A DNA stretch of 64,000 nt from Hyaloscypha bicolor E (taxonomy: Eukaryota > Ascomycota > Leotiomycetes > Helotiales > Hyaloscyphaceae): positions 2,335,183 to 2,399,182 of the forward strand of contig NW_020194512.1 of assembly GCF_002865645.1 (NCBI RefSeq). Direction: 5' to 3'. This document shows, piece by piece, positions 1-13,000 of this stretch; within the stretch, counting starts at the first letter, position 1; each line of letters opens with the position of its first letter. Both the position numbers and the translations under genes were made by a program. Under the pieces are notes generated by a model. The model was not told where the DNA came from and did not search any database. It saw only the letters and a list, made by a program, of their open reading frames with translations.

Positions 1-58
1 CATAGATAGCCCAGTTCACGAAGTACGAAACAGCTCGATAGCCATCACCTCCACCCAT
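1..58 (-). CDS. 5' end of cytosolic class-V (GH18) endochitinase, truncated by window edge
   Basis: Reading leftwards from the ATG at 58, the peptide opens MGGGDGYRAVSYFVNWAIY. The GY-x-V-x-YF-x-NWAIYG stretch is the first beta strand of the GH18 TIM barrel, in the form seen near the start of intracellular ChiB-type fungal chitinases, which lack a signal peptide. The frame stays open upstream of this ATG without another ATG, so the start fits a leaderless enzyme. GH18 chitinases hydrolyse beta-1,4-N-acetylglucosamine chains and ChiB-type enzymes act mainly in autolysis. Only about 19 residues are visible, so the catalytic DxxDxDxE motif cannot be checked. A spliced upstream exon with a secretion signal is possible but not seen. 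Confidence 0.7.
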   Translation of the reverse strand, partial: MGGGDGYRAVSYFVNWAIY

Positions 59-967
59 CTTTGCGTTGGCGGGTTCAGGGTTGGTGAAGGCTGAGAGTGG
101 TGAGGCTGAGAATTGAAAATGTGAGAAGAGAAGGGCTGTCGAGATGACAAGAGGAGCTAGGAAAAGTGCAAGTCGTTGTAAAGAGGCCACTTTGTGAGTC
201 TTGGGCGGAGTTATTTTGAGGAGTTTTATGCGTCGAAGAGGGTGGATGGGGTTGTGCCGGACTATTTGAAACAGGAACACAGAGTTGACATTGTGGGGTC
301 CAATCACGAGGCTTAGCGAGACAATGACGAAGCTGGCGATGTGGCTTGGCAGGCAACAATCTGTGAGATCTTTGATTTGGGGGATCTTCATTCAAAGCAA
401 GGGTAAGGTTTCAGGGGTTGGGGTAAGTTGATGATAGGCTCTTGGTGCGCAGAAAAAGCGGCACTCTTTTTCAAAATCCCAAGTGTAAGTTGGACATTTC
501 ATTGGACTTGATGATTCCCGAGATACGGGGAGAAGTACACTCTGAAAGTACTAGAGCCTAAGGGCACATTCATGGGACAAATATCTGAAATGTTCCAGCT
601 TGACTTGAGACATCAGTGGGCTTTTCGTCCAATATAAATGAGGTTACATTCACGTGGATGACGTCTTAAGTGTAAATCTGCTTTCATTCCAATCATTGAC
701 TCTTAAATCGTAAACCATTGATTAACTGCAGCCCCGATGACTTTGTCGGAGCTGGAAGTTACATTCCTGGGCCGTTCTCAAACCGCTCCCTGTCGACGTT
801 AGAAGACCAGATTTCATTTTTGAGCTTCGATCCAGGAGACCCATGCGGGAATCAGGCGCGGTATGAGTGTAGAGGGTCGACCGCACCTCGAAATCAAAAT
901 ATCCCTCGCTCGAGTCTGGACTTTTCTCAGATAACTCAAATTGACCTGCAACAATGGACACCCATCC
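59..967. other. Intergenic, no gene supported
   Basis: This holds the upstream region of the chitinase and the 3' flank of the J-domain gene. ORFs on both strands are low-complexity or lack any recognisable motif. I see no RNA gene or repeat. Confidence 0.55.
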
Positions 968-1939
968 TTATCCATCCTTAGGATTGTTCTTCTGATGATA
1001 GATGTCCACTGGCCGGTCTTTGATATCTTCGCTAGAGCAGATCTCAGGCGGCGGAAGAACCCTTCTGTAACTTTCTTCCTTCGGATCCGTCACACCATAT
1101 CCGTATAGATCTCTTTGCTTCAAGAAGCTTTCAATCCTCTCCTCACGGCTGCCATAAGCACTCATCGCCTCCTTCCTCCTCCGCATCAAATCCTTAGAAA
1201 CGGTTTTGTGAAGAGCATCCCTCTGTTCAAGAAAGCTAATAGAATAATTTCCGGCCCGTGTAGCTTGAGTCATGCCCCCAAAAGCAGCAAATGTCAAAAT
1301 TAACCCCACGAAAGCAGCGTTCGAAACATGTCTTGGTTCTTGTGGTCCCTTTCCCTCACGCTGATACCACTTCTCCCAGTCTTCCCAGGTAGCGTTCTGG
1401 CTTGGACCACTAGGTCCTCCACCCCACCCTCTCCCACTGTGACCCCCCCATGTAGCTGGTTGCTCTGATGAATCTCGAGGACGGAGAACATCTGGTTGGC
1501 CATTCCATCCCGCTCCATATATGTCGTAAGCACCCCGCTTGACCGGATCTGACAATATATCGTTTGCAGCAACTACAAGCCTGTATCTCTCTAGCTTCGT
1601 AGCATACGGTAATCCGCTGCAGTCATCGGGGTCGTGTCGATCAGGGTGGTATAGCTTCACAAGCTCGTAGAATCTCTTCTTCGAATAAGGTGATCCTTTT
1701 TTCTGGTTGAAGATCTGGTATGGGGTCGGGATGGCGTTCGCAGACGTTATTTCTGGCCAACGAAGGCTTCCATGGTCATGCCTGGTATGGCCATCCGAGA
1801 CGATAGCATATGAACGGCATTGCTGTTGTTTTGCTCGAGATCCCGGAGGCTGGAATGGTGACGTCTTTGATGGTGGCGCTGAGGAGTGGAAAGCATGTAG
1901 ATTGGTGCTTGACAGCAGGATTCCGGATTTCTTCAACAT
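968..1939 (-). CDS. Mitochondrial J-domain (DnaJ-like) membrane protein
   Basis: This is an uninterrupted 323-codon reading frame from an ATG at 1939. Residues 1-45 are rich in Ser, Arg and Ala with few acids, like a mitochondrial presequence. A J-domain spans about residues 70-145 with the diagnostic HPD at 98-100 (LYHPDRHDPDD), followed by a conserved-looking helix (ANDILSDPVKRGAYDIYG). A Gly/Trp-rich linker follows and a single hydrophobic segment lies near residues 207-226. J-proteins stimulate Hsp70 ATPase through the HPD loop, so this one probably recruits mitochondrial Hsp70 at the inner membrane. That role is inferred from the layout. It shares a ~336-bp divergent upstream region with the plus-strand gene at 2276. 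Confidence 0.8.
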   Translation of the reverse strand: MLKKSGILLSSTNLHAFHSSAPPSKTSPFQPPGSRAKQQQCRSYAIVSDGHTRHDHGSLRWPEITSANAIPTPYQIFNQKKGSPYSKKRFYELVKLYHPDRHDPDDCSGLPYATKLERYRLVVAANDILSDPVKRGAYDIYGAGWNGQPDVLRPRDSSEQPATWGGHSGRGWGGGPSGPSQNATWEDWEKWYQREGKGPQEPRHVSNAAFVGLILTFAAFGGMTQATRAGNYSISFLEQRDALHKTVSKDLMRRRKEAMSAYGSREERIESFLKQRDLYGYGVTDPKEESYRRVLPPPEICSSEDIKDRPVDIYHQKNNPKDG

Positions 1940-2275
1940 GGCTGACGGAGAGCCAGCTCAATCACTGGCACATTTTGATCATTAGTGAGAGGGAAGAGGG
2001 TGGTATGCCTCGCTCCTTCCTCACTCAAGATATCGTGTGAGAAGGTTTACCCAAGTCCGGTCCTATTTAGTGCCTCCTCGGCTGTCGATAAGGAGACCCT
2101 CCGAAAGCTTATCGGAACGCGTCTCCAAAAGTCAATAAGAAGTCCATTCTTCTCGATCTATCTCCCGCGTCATCTTCTTCCCTCTTGCACAAAGAGCACC
2201 AACACGTCCATATGAGTGCACTTGCTCGCTCTAAAGCACAATCGTCTTCTGCATTGCGTCCCTCAAGCCTCTACC
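1940..2275. promoter_or_regulatory. Divergent promoter region between J-protein and F-box-like gene
   Basis: About 336 bp separate two divergent start codons, so both promoters must lie here. Short T/C-rich stretches occur before the plus-strand gene. No specific binding site stands out. Confidence 0.5.
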
Positions 2276-4053
2276 ATGAAGTGGTTCCCTCTCAAACGTC
2301 GGCTTCTGCCTCGGCCGAGATCGTCCAACTCCCAACCGACCGATCTTCCCGTCAAGTCCGGTGACAAGTATGATGAAGCTTCAGGGCAAGTGTACAGAGA
2401 AACATATGTCTCCATTCCGAGCGGTAATGACCAAGACTGGGCTCGAAAGAGACACGTCGTTCGCGAGCAGCACGAGAAGGACCATCTTGGCTACGAACCA
2501 GCCTATGGCGCCGAACATCCGAAGACCAGAGCTTCCAAAGGTGGTAGATCTCTGCAAGACATCGCTATGGATACCGTGCTCGACAATATTGCTAATATCA
2601 CCTTGGAGTACCTCGAGTCTCTTCCCTCTGTGTTGGTGGATCGTATCTGGTCTGAAGTAAATCAGAGGTCGGTTTCCACTAACGCTTCCTTTGCCCAAGG
2701 ATTCGAATTGTGCCGTTATAGATTTGAACTGACATGCCTACTTCTAGTACTAGGATGTCTTTTGACGTGTGGAAAACTTTCTCGAAATTGCTTCAAAATC
2801 GAAACGAAACCACACTCAGAACCTTGAGATACCGTGAAGCAATCGAATCCCCGAGATCCCCTCTAGAGACATATACCTCCCCCTTGGCCTCAAACTCCTT
2901 CGAATTCATAACTATCCTCAGTATCACAACAGCATTCAACTTACGTGACCTTGTCAAGCTGTCTGAGATTCCGAATATTGGCGTTCTTGAAATCGTTAGG
3001 ACATCCGGAACAGTTCAGTGCGTCATCTCAGATCGAGTGGTTCGGGCCTGGAGTCTCGCGGCTGTGAACGACGGAGCGTTCAAAGTCCTGAGAATTCTCA
3101 GACTTTGGAACCAGTTGGACGTCACAGGCAAATCGCTGAGCTACCTCAAGGACTTCCCTGCTCTCGGTGTCTATGATGTTCGAGGCTGCGGTTTTAATCT
3201 TCGTTCCCCTACCGACGCTCGTCTTCTAGGCTGGAAACCGACCGTCGATCGTAGCGTGCTCAATGTCCTGCATGCTGCTTGTGTTGAAAGAGCAATCATC
3301 TTGCGGGAAAACCTTGGCTTAGATCCTCAGCCCATCCGCAGAGCATCCGCCAAACAACTCTGGGATGGGGCCAAAGTCTGGAAGCTTCCTCGTGGAGAGG
3401 TGGCTGCTTTTCTGACTCGAGATGAGACGTCCAGTCCAGGGACCCCAAGAATCGCCGAATTCGCCCTAGACTTGAATAGGCTGAGCGCAGCTGCAGATAG
3501 GGTTGCAAGAATCAATCCAGGAATCGAGGGCAATTTTCGGGCCTACTTCTGGGAAACAATGGATGACTACACCTTTGAAGCGAGCCGGATGAAGATGACT
3601 TGGGAATTCCAGCTCTACTCAGCGTATGCTCGACTTGGAGAGCTCAGAAATGATCGTGATTTGTTGAGAGCCGGAATTGATATTGGAGATCAAGCAATGG
3701 TGGGTAAAGAGTTGATTAATTCCGTCCCTGTGGTTTCGATTCGTCTTGGTCCAACATCCCCGGAATTGCGTCCTACCTCCGCAGGCAACGGCTCCCACAA
3801 GTCAACTTACGGTAGTGCAATGGCCAGTAATAACTCCTACTCGTCGAATCGAATCGCAAGCCGCTCTGACTTCGATCCCAAGAACTTGTGCTTCATTCGA
3901 GTCGAGGTCCCCTTGGAAGCACAAGAATCAGCAGCTACAACCCTTGGACAAGGGAAGAAGACTAAAGAATCCGGACGAAAGCGAAACAGCTTCATGAGTT
4001 TGGCGGAAAGTAAAAGGATGAAACTGAGCGAGGTTTTAGAATCCTTCCTTTGA
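2276..4053 (+). CDS. F-box/leucine-rich-repeat-like protein, unknown substrate
   Basis: Exons 2276..2667 and 2748..4053 are joined through a GTCGGT...CTTCTAG intron with a CTGAC branch; the frame is exact and gives 565 residues. The start is the ATG opening MKWFPLKRRL. A second ATG at 2212 lies in a frame that stops after about 50 codons. Near residues 95-130, LEYLESLPSVLVDRIWSEV has the spacing of a weak F-box helix. The remainder has leucine-rich stretches (FKVLRILRLWNQLDV, YLKDFPALGVYDVRG) like irregular fungal LRRs, then a Ser-rich basic tail. F-box/LRR proteins serve as substrate receptors of SCF ubiquitin ligases. That role is inferred, and no family-level recognition goes further. Confidence 0.65.
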
Positions 4054-4541
4054 AAACAATGTTTGCGATATTGCGGGAGTTTCATTGGAGTTTGCGATGT
4101 TGCAGCAACGATACCCCCATGAGTTCTTTCTTTTCATTTGATTTGCAGGCGCGAGAACAATGATACCCAGGAGTTTGCGGATTGGAGTTGCGGTGGTTTA
4201 TGAGAGATGCTTGAGCTGGGGACTTATGGTCGTACCCATTCCGAACAATGGGGAGCTTGTGAAATGCGTGAGACCTGGCTGGGGTTTGCATGTAAGACTG
4301 AATTAGCTCTCACTCGAGATAACACCTCGCCCAAGTCTAGAAAAGTAAATGAAAAACTTGGAAAAACTGGAAAACTACTTGGCCATGACTCCTCGCAGGA
4401 TGAACCCCCTCCGGCTCTGGATAGCTGGATGAAGCAAACCTTCAGAACCGCTTGGCTCCGAGGGATGGACTGAAAGCTGCTGGATTTTATACAACCTACA
4501 CAATTTACAATCTCCAATTTCCTCTCCCTCCTGCGGCGAAA
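4054..4541. other. Convergent intergenic region
   Basis: About 490 bp lie between two gene 3' ends. Both strands contain short ORFs without recognisable motifs. No repeat or RNA gene was seen. Confidence 0.55.
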
Positions 4542-6720
4542 TCACAGCTCCCCTTTAACGACCTTCTGCTCGCCTTCTCCTGCTCCAAAAATATTCAAAT
4601 AATCATCCACAACTAGCCGCGCAACATTCTTCCCCATCAGCGCACTCGTCTCCATCGTGCTGATGAAACTCTCCATCCCGCTTGTGTAGTAGAAACCTCG
4701 TGCTAGCTCGGGGTCTTCGAAGGTGATGCGTGGAAAGAGGTAGGGGTAGGAGAACCATTTGTGGGGGTGGAACCAGGTTACTGGGGAGTGGGAGTTGATG
4801 GTTGTGAGGTCTTCGGGGGCTATTTATAGGGAGGGAGGGTTACTGTAAGTGATTGCCAGTTTGGATGGAGGAGAAAAGGGAAGGGCTCTTACCGTGAACG
4901 TTCAGTATTTCAGAGAGGAAAGACGAAGTAACAGCTTTCGGCGAAAAGATCTTATAGAGATGTTCTTTCTCCAACGTCTCAGGGTTTACCACGGTTCGTA
5001 AAGTCGAAATGCTAAAGAAGCCCGGTGAGCCAACACTATCTTCTAGTTTCTCTGATAGTGGGGCGTCTTTCGGGAGGGTAGTCAAGATCGAGGAAGGGAC
5101 TTCGTCTTTCGGTGATAGGTTGAGAAATGTTTGGTTTATTGCGTGGGGGGAGGTGAAGAGTGTTACGTGGAGCGTTACGTAGGGGATTTCGTCGGGGACG
5201 TGTTTGATGAGGCCGTCGGCGAGAGCGAGTTGCGAGAATTGGAGGGGTGCGGCGAGGATGATGGTGTCGAATGATTCTTCGTTCGTTGACAGATTACCAG
5301 TGAGAGAGTCAGTGGTGCTGGTTTTGAGCGAGTATTTCGATTTTGATTTTGAGATGGAGGTTACGGCTGTGTTGAGGAGGGTGGAGGCGTTGGAGGCGTT
5401 GAGCATGCCCGCGAAGATTTGCCAGTTGCCGCCTTGGATTTGCATTGCTCCTTCGACAGCCATGCAGACCATTGATCCAAGACCATGGATCAGGTTGAGA
5501 TTTTGTCCATAGTTGACTCGAGTAGTGGCTTGGATGATGTCGGTAGCAAATTTGGACCCGATCTGAAGATAATTAGCAGTTGATCAAACTCCGCGTCTTG
5601 CAAGACTTACATTATTAGCTGCCAGGAATTGCTCTCCAGTCATTGAAGTCACAGGTGTGAGACCCAAGTCCAGAGCCCTATCGGACAAGGACCTGAAAGG
5701 AAAGAAGGGATATTCATAAAGCTTGAGGAGCTTGGCGGAAACGTCCTTCACCAAGCGCTGGGTTCGAATAGGGGCAAGTCCATACTTCCACAAAAGTTTG
5801 GTAACATCCCAGTAGTACCACCCACTTTCTTTCTGCTTGTACACAAATTCTTTGCCATCCCAGATACCAAGAAGTTCTCCACCATCTGTTTCGGGTGTTG
5901 ATTCCTTGGGTTTAAGGCCAAGAGCTTCGCTTGAGTTCTTCAAAATTGGGTTGGCCTCAACGAAAAGACTTGCGCCGAGTTCGACGGGCTCCAGAAGGTT
6001 TCCATATGCATTGACGGTGGTTGAACGGCCGCCTACATAGGATGAGCGCTCAAAGACTGTGATGTTGAGTGAGAGCCCGGATTCGGAGGCGAATTGTTGC
6101 AAGTAATATGCTGTGGAGGATCCAGCCGCTCCAGCGCCTGAATATCATCAGCTTCTGCAACTGTTTGATGACGATGCTGTCCTAAAAACTAAGAAAACAT
6201 TTCACAGTGCATCTCAGGACTTCCTGGCAAACTGGATGTCTGCAATGAGCTTTCATCCCCGTTTGTTCAGGTGATGAGCGAAAGACTGGGAGAAAAGGGA
6301 TTTGAGACAATGAGATGGGATCTTTCCTGGGTTAATAGTAGAAGTATTGAAGGACTGAACAAAAAATAACTTGTGGAAGCAAAGATCGACACTGTACGGA
6401 CAGCTTCAGCCTTCCGAGCCGGTTTCGACGCCACATTCTTCTCGAACTTGTTCTAGAGCTAGAGATCGAGCACTATACTCCGAAAATGTGCAATTATTGA
6501 TTAGGAAATACTCCTGACGGGGGACTAAGCTTGATGAATCAATGAAATTTAACATACCAATAATTGCAACTCTTTTGGCGTTTGCATCTGGGTAAACAAT
6601 GTCCTGCGAATCAGGAGTCGCGTGAACAGATGTGAAGGGCCAAATGCCTTTGCTCTGGCCACAAAGCAAGGCCACGATGAGCGTAAGCACAAGGTTGCAG
6701 CCTGAGTAATACATCTTCAT
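4542..6720 (-). CDS. Prenylcysteine oxidase (farnesylcysteine lyase) homologue
   Basis: Minus-strand exons are 6558..6720, 5611..6137, 4893..5562 and 4542..4819, all with GT-AG borders. Frame continuity gives 545 residues. Residues 1-25 (MKMYYSGCNLVLTLIVALLC) form a signal peptide. Splicing of exon 1 to exon 2 creates the FAD-binding dinucleotide fold VAIIGAGAAGSST, followed by FERSSYVGGRST and the family-like EPVELGASLFVEANPIL. The C-terminal part (FHPHKWFSYPYLFPR) resembles PCYOX1-type enzymes, which are about 500 residues long. These lysosomal or vacuolar flavoproteins cleave prenylcysteines released from degraded prenylated proteins. The first intron is 420 nt, unusually long here, so a missed small exon cannot be excluded. 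Confidence 0.85.
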
Positions 6721-6988
6721 GGGGCTGTGTATCGTTAGTTGTTTATCTCGTTTGACGCGACCTCTCAGATCGTCAGCCTCGTCTTTCAAAAGATGTCAAG
6801 CTGCATTGTCTAGGCTACCGTAGCACCGAGCACGGAAGCCGCTAGGACCACTAGCGTGGCAGGGAAGTCGCGAGCCTTCCATTCGCGTCGAACATGAAAA
6901 AAGCTTCGAGCTCTGATAATTTTCTGAATGACATATCAAGGCTCCTGAGTACTCAAACACATCCTTCCGATCATCACTCCATACCAAG

Positions 6989-8864
6989 ATGTCTGCCGCG
7001 CAGCTTCTCAACCCGAAAGCTGAGTCCAGGGTCCGTCTTTTGCTGCTCTAGAAGAAAATATCTACTAACACTGCGTAGAGAAGAGGAGAAGCTCTACGAG
7101 TCAACATCAGTGCTGGTGAAGGTCTACAAGATGTTCTGAAATCCAATTTGGGTCCTTTAGGGACGATCAAGATGTTTGTACATGCTCTCCAACCTATTTT
7201 GATCATGACTAATAGCTCCGAGGCTTGTGGACGGTGCAGGCGCGGTACGAAAATGCTCACGTCCTCTTGATGATCCCTATTCTGATATCTGGTTTTGTGC
7301 AGATCAAACTTACAAAAGATGGAAATGTCCTGTTACGCGAGATGCAGATACAAAATCCTACTGCAGTCATGATTGCGAGAGCAGCGACAGCCCAAGACGA
7401 TATTTGTGGTGATGGGACCACGTCTGTTGTGTTGCTTGTTGGTGAACTTCTGAAGCAGGCAGACAGATATATTTCAGAGGGTTTACATCCAAGAATCATC
7501 ACAGATGGCTATGAGATTGCTAAGACGGAGTCTTTGAAGGTAAATTGCAGTTTGGGTTCCATCAGCTGTTGCTAAGGACCCTCTAGTTTCTGGACACATT
7601 CAAGCTGGAGAGAGAAGTAGACCGTGAACTGTTGCTATCCGTTGCTCGCACTTCCCTCTCGACAAAGCTCAACCACACCCTGGCCGAGAAGCTCACGCCT
7701 GACATCGTCGATGCTGTACTCGCCATCTACCAACCACCTGCGAAGCCCGACTTACACATGATCGAAATCATGAAGATGCAACATCGAACTGCCTCGGAGA
7801 CTCAGCTCATTCGAGGACTAGCATTAGATCATGGTGCCAGACACCCGGATATGCCAAAGAGAGTGGAAAACGCATTCATCTTGAGTCTGAACGTCAGCTT
7901 AGAGTATGAGAAGTCAGAGATCAACTCCGGTTTCTACTACTCAAGCGCAGACCAACGAGACAAGCTGGTTGAGAGCGAGCGTAGATTCGTTGATGAGAAG
8001 TTACGGAAGATTGTGGAATTAAAGAAGGAGGTGTGCGGCAACGATCCGAAGAAGGGCTTTGTTATTATCAACCAGAAGGGAATCGACCCCCTCTCGCTTG
8101 ATGTTTTGGTCAAGAATGGTATTTTTGCTCTGAGACGAGCAAAGAGACGGAATATGGAGAGATTACAGTTGATCTGTGGTGGCACTGCACAGAACAGCGT
8201 GGATGATTTGACTCCAGATGTTCTGGGTTGGGCAGGTCTCGTGTACGAGCATCAGCTGGGAGAGGAGAAGTACACGTTTATCGAAGACGTCAAGGAGCCA
8301 AAGTCTGTGACGATTCTCATCAAGGGCCCAAATCAGCACACCATCACGCAGATCAGTGATGCGGTCCGCGATGGCCTTCGAAGTGTCTACAACATGATTG
8401 TCGACAAGAGCGTCGTCCCAGGCGCAGGGGCTTTCCAGGTAGCTTGTGCAACGCACCTGAACAGCGAGGCTTTCCGCAAGACTGTCAAGGGAAAGGCGAA
8501 GTGGGGTGTTCAGGCATTTGCAGATGCTCTTCTGATCATTCCAAAGACGCTTGCGGCAAACGCTGGACATGATATTCAGGACGCACGTAAGCATTTCCGT
8601 TCTTATCAAATTCATACTGCTGACATTCCTGTAGTTGCAACTCTCCAAGATGCGCACAATGAGGGCAACATCGTTGGTCTTGACTTGAAGACTGGCGATC
8701 CCATGGACCCTGTTCTCGAGGGCGTATACGACTCTTTTCGTGTACTCAGGAATGCAATCGCGTCAAGTTCTGGCATTGCATCAAACCTTCTTCTTTGCGA
8801 CGAGATGCTCAAGGCAAGACAGATGGGTAGACAAGGCGGACCGGGACCTGGAATGGATGAGTAG
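6989..8864 (+). CDS. CCT6: T-complex protein 1 subunit zeta (CCT6)
   Basis: Exons are 6989..7030, 7079..7173, 7223..7244, 7303..7539, 7587..8586 and 8635..8864, giving 541 residues, the usual CCT6 length. The N-terminus [13 protein letters not shown] and the interior LVDGAG...[10 protein letters not shown] match the zeta subunit. The ATPase motif GDGTT is at about residues 89-93, and the C-terminal nucleotide-binding stretch [10 protein letters not shown] is present. CCT is the cytosolic double-ring chaperonin that folds actin, tubulin and WD-repeat proteins. Zeta is the subunit with weaker ATP turnover in yeast. The 22-nt third exon is very short but restores the conserved sequence exactly, which strongly supports the model. 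Confidence 0.95.
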
Positions 8865-10019
8865 ATCGGTTGATTATAACTGCGGCGCTCTCTCAATCTT
8901 CGACGGCACTTGGTGGCGTAAAAGCTACCTCTTGCGATTCTCGTTGGGACAATGTAACACAGCAAATGTACAACACTCAGCCATGGGGCAGAGGGCATGT
9001 AGCGGATGATTAGATAGCATTCAGTCACGAAATGAAAAGAACGACCAAAGGCCCTTCAAACATACTTCGTCAACTCAATATAGGTGGTGAAAGATGCTAT
9101 GTACATGTCTCTAAGTCTATGGCTCTCCTTTGAGGGATTGTAGGAATGTCCTGCCGAGCTTGCCTAAAATACGTCCTAGTTACTGCAATTGCTTTTGCCA
9201 AGATGCCAAGAATTCAATAAGTCGAGCAAGTGCGAGTTTTAGAGAATCGTGATTGGCCTGTCGCACCCGTCAGCCATGTTGGCGGAATATGCTGGAGCTT
9301 GGACCGGGGTTGAGCTTGAAAGGGTGGATAAAGGGGGAGGCGACACTTCACTTACTTCTGCTTATCCGCTCTGAAGCAAATTGCAAGAGTGACCTTCCTT
9401 GCAACGCAACTCCCATGCGTTTCCTTGATGTCTTGTGAGCAGAGCGAGCGCTGAGCAGCACCGCACCGCCCCGGGAGATCTGCCAGACGTGCGCAAAAGA
9501 ACCACTTTATATCCCGATTTGTGTCCATGTGTCCATGTGTCCATCTCCAAAGCCTCCCCAATGCGACATGAACACAGTCCCGCACCAGCCAGTCAGTGCA
9601 CTCACTCCACGCCCAGCGGGTCAGTGCGGGATAGCCCCCTACAGTAATACTGGTATTTGTTCCAGAGAGAAGTTCAGCCGGCACGTTTCTCCATTGACTA
9701 CACCAAGGCCCCTGTAGCCGGGATCCTGAGCTCCAGGCATTTCATCCTGACCCGTCCCAGATCCCGGACGCCGCCAAGAGCGACAGAGGCACGAACTGCT
9801 TCACCACTCGACATTTCATCGTGGCCAGATCCATGGCTTGCTCCGTTCACGACCAAACCCACTTCTCGATGAGTGTGCAAACCGACTAAGTTCCCAATGA
9901 CCCTCTGGAAAATGCTGCTACGACCATCGAAGCATCGTTGATGACCCGGTGTCGCGTGATACGCCCGCTTTCCACCTCCCTCTCCCGCCGCCCTCTTGAG
10001 GGCAACGAAGCATCTCAAG
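8865..10019. other. Intergenic and promoter region of the mannosidase gene
   Basis: About 1.15 kb contain no supported gene. A short tandem array of GTGTCCAT units lies near 9521-9546. ORFs on both strands look like translated C/T-rich leader sequence. Confidence 0.55.
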
Positions 10020-13000
10020 ATGCTGCGGTACCGGCGATACCGCGTATTCCTGATATTAGCGGCTATCCTCACTCTCGTCATTGTTCGATTAAGACACACA
10101 AGGGACTGGGCGCAATATCCGTTGACTGCAGGCTTCGAGAATACCCCTGCGCAGAAGGAGGGCAATTATGGCGGATCTCCTCCAGTCAAAACCACAACTC
10201 CAGCCAAAATTGAGAAGGCAAAAGAGACTCCACGGTCCAAAACCCAGCAGAAATTGGCCTCGAGTACACCAACACCCAAAAATGTCGCTTCCTCCACGCC
10301 AGTTGCAGAGGGCCTGAAGTCCACCCCTGAATCTGTGCCCCAGATCGTGCTACCAGACAGAGAGCCATTGCCACCAACCAAGGTCTCCATGGAAGAAGAG
10401 GAACTTGATTTGCATCCAGTAGCGCCGCCCGGGAGACAAGAATTACCTGCATTTTCTGCAGTGCCAACGACGATACATTGGGAGAAACAGGTGGAGCATT
10501 TCCCTGTACCTGCAGAGTCTATCATCCACCTACCAACAGGCGTGCCTGTCAAAATACCAAAGATCCAACATGCATTCAACGACGAGACCCCGACTGCGAA
10601 GATCAACCGCGAAAAACGCCAATCGAAGGTCAAGGAGGAATTCAAGAGGGCGTGGACTGGATACAAGAAGCATGCATGGCTACACGATGAATTGTCACCC
10701 GTCACTGGCAACTTTCGGGATCCGTTCTGTGGGTGGGCTGCGACTTTGGTGGATTCTTTGGATACACTGTGGATTATGGGTCTGGAGGACGAATTCGAGG
10801 AGGCTGCCAAAGCTATCGACATGATCGATTTCACGACAAGCCCACGTAGTGATATACCAATGTTTGAGACGACAATTAGATATATGGGAGGTCTTCTGGC
10901 TGCATATGATGTTAGTGGTGGGAAATATAAGAATTTACTGACTAAAGCTAAGGAATTGGGGGAGATCTTGATGGGGGCTTTTGACACTCCGAACAGGATG
11001 CCGGCTTTATATTACCGATGGAAACCAACTTTTGCATCACAGCCCCATCGAGCAGGTCAGAGGTCTAACCTCGCAGAACTAGGATCTTTATCAATGGAGT
11101 TCACGAGGTTATCACAATTGACCAATGATCCTCGATACTACGATGCCGTTGCCCGAATCACACTTGCACTGTCGGATTGGCAGGACCGCGGCACCCAGCT
11201 TCCCGGTGTCTTCCCCGATAATGTCGATGCATCTGGTTGCAACCGAACCGTGGCGGATGTCCAATTACCTAAGTCTGTGCCTGCAGAGGCATCAATAAGT
11301 CCAGCGAAAGATGCAGAGGAACCTATTGGATTTCAACCCGTCGATCCAGAAAATGTGAAGGAACCGAGACCAAGGAAGAAGAAGGTCAAGGGAGATACGA
11401 ATGACCTCATGTTGGAGGTGCAGGTGTTGCCTGGAGAGCCGAGCAAAGCTCAAATCCTTGGTTGGGCCGAGGACCTACCTGTTGGGCACAAGCAAAAGCA
11501 AAAGAAGGTTTCTAAGAGAGATACAGTTGAAGAGAAACCCCCAGCCGCGGACCTCGCTAGCCCAAGCCCAAATACCCCGACCCCGACCCTAAGTCCTACT
11601 ACCGACAGAATTACTGGATTGCCACTCGACATTCCGGCAGCAAAAGCTGCTGTTGGCGATACTGTTGGAAACTGGGACTGCGTTATTCAGGGCTTGGAGC
11701 CAGCGTCCCCTGGAAGAGGAAAGTTTTCTATGGGAGGTGGACAAGACTCTACTTATGAGTACTTTCCAAAGGTTTATATTTCCCTACCATTTATGAAGCA
11801 AAGACTAACTATTTTCTAGGAATATCTCCTTCTTGGGGGCCTTGACGAGACGTATCGAAAGATGTATCTCAAAACTATTGATGCAGTCCGGAAGTGGATG
11901 CTTTACCGGCCTATGGTTCCCGACAACCGTGATATCTTATTTTCTGGATCCATCACAACCATGGGCGACCCCGAACTCGATCTTAAGCTGAGTGCTGATG
12001 TAGAGCATCTCACTTGCTTCATCGGTGGCATGGTTGGGATGTCAGCCAAGATCTTTGGTATCGAAGGAGATCTAGAGATTGCCAAGAGGCTGGCTGATGG
12101 TTGTGTCTGGGCCTATGAATCAACGCTCACGGGAATTATGCCCGAAGGCGCCACGGTCATGCCCTGCAAGAGCTCTGAGCACTGTACCTGGAATGAAACG
12201 GCGTACTGGGAGTTCTTAGACCCTACGGGAGCGCAAAGAGACGAGAACTTGAGGGAATACATTGCGAATAAAGCGGCTCGTGAAGCAGAGAAAAAGGCCC
12301 AGGAGGAGGCAGCAAAGGTAGCACTCAGGGCAGAAGCAGAACTAGCCAATGCTGAAGTCAGATCTGGCAACAGCACCAGTCCTCTGGCAGAGGAAGATAT
12401 ATCTGATTATGAGTTGGATACCCTTCCTGATTCTCCCGGTAGTGCAGCTTTGAAGAAGGACAAACCGGTCTCACTGCACAAACGTCAGACCGTGAGCTCC
12501 CCGAAGTTCGAAGTCCCCAAGCCTATTACTCATAACTTCCAGGGCAGTGTTCCTGCAGCAAAGCTGGCGATATCACAAGACACACATGAACAGAAGGCGA
12601 ACGCCAAAACCATGTACCAACAGAAATTCGAGCATACAGAATCAGAATTAGCATCTATGGCGGCAGTCGGTCGACCCGTTGCAAATATCCCTGAATCACC
12701 CACTCCTACCACCCAGAACCAAGTCTTCTACGACCCTGGCCAACCCCTCTCCCACAAAGAATACGTCGAGCAAGTAATCAACCAGCAATCTCTTCCCCCC
12801 GGATTCGCCACCATCAAATCGAGGAAATACATCCTCAGGTAAGGCCTTCCCTCCTCTCCGCCATTCCCCCTTTCTAATAGTGTATGTAGACCCGAAGCCA
12901 TCGAGTCAGTCTGGTACATGTACCGCATCACCGGCGACGAGACATGGCAAGACAAAGGCTGGCGCATGTTCGAGTCGATCATCAACGCAACGTCCACCAA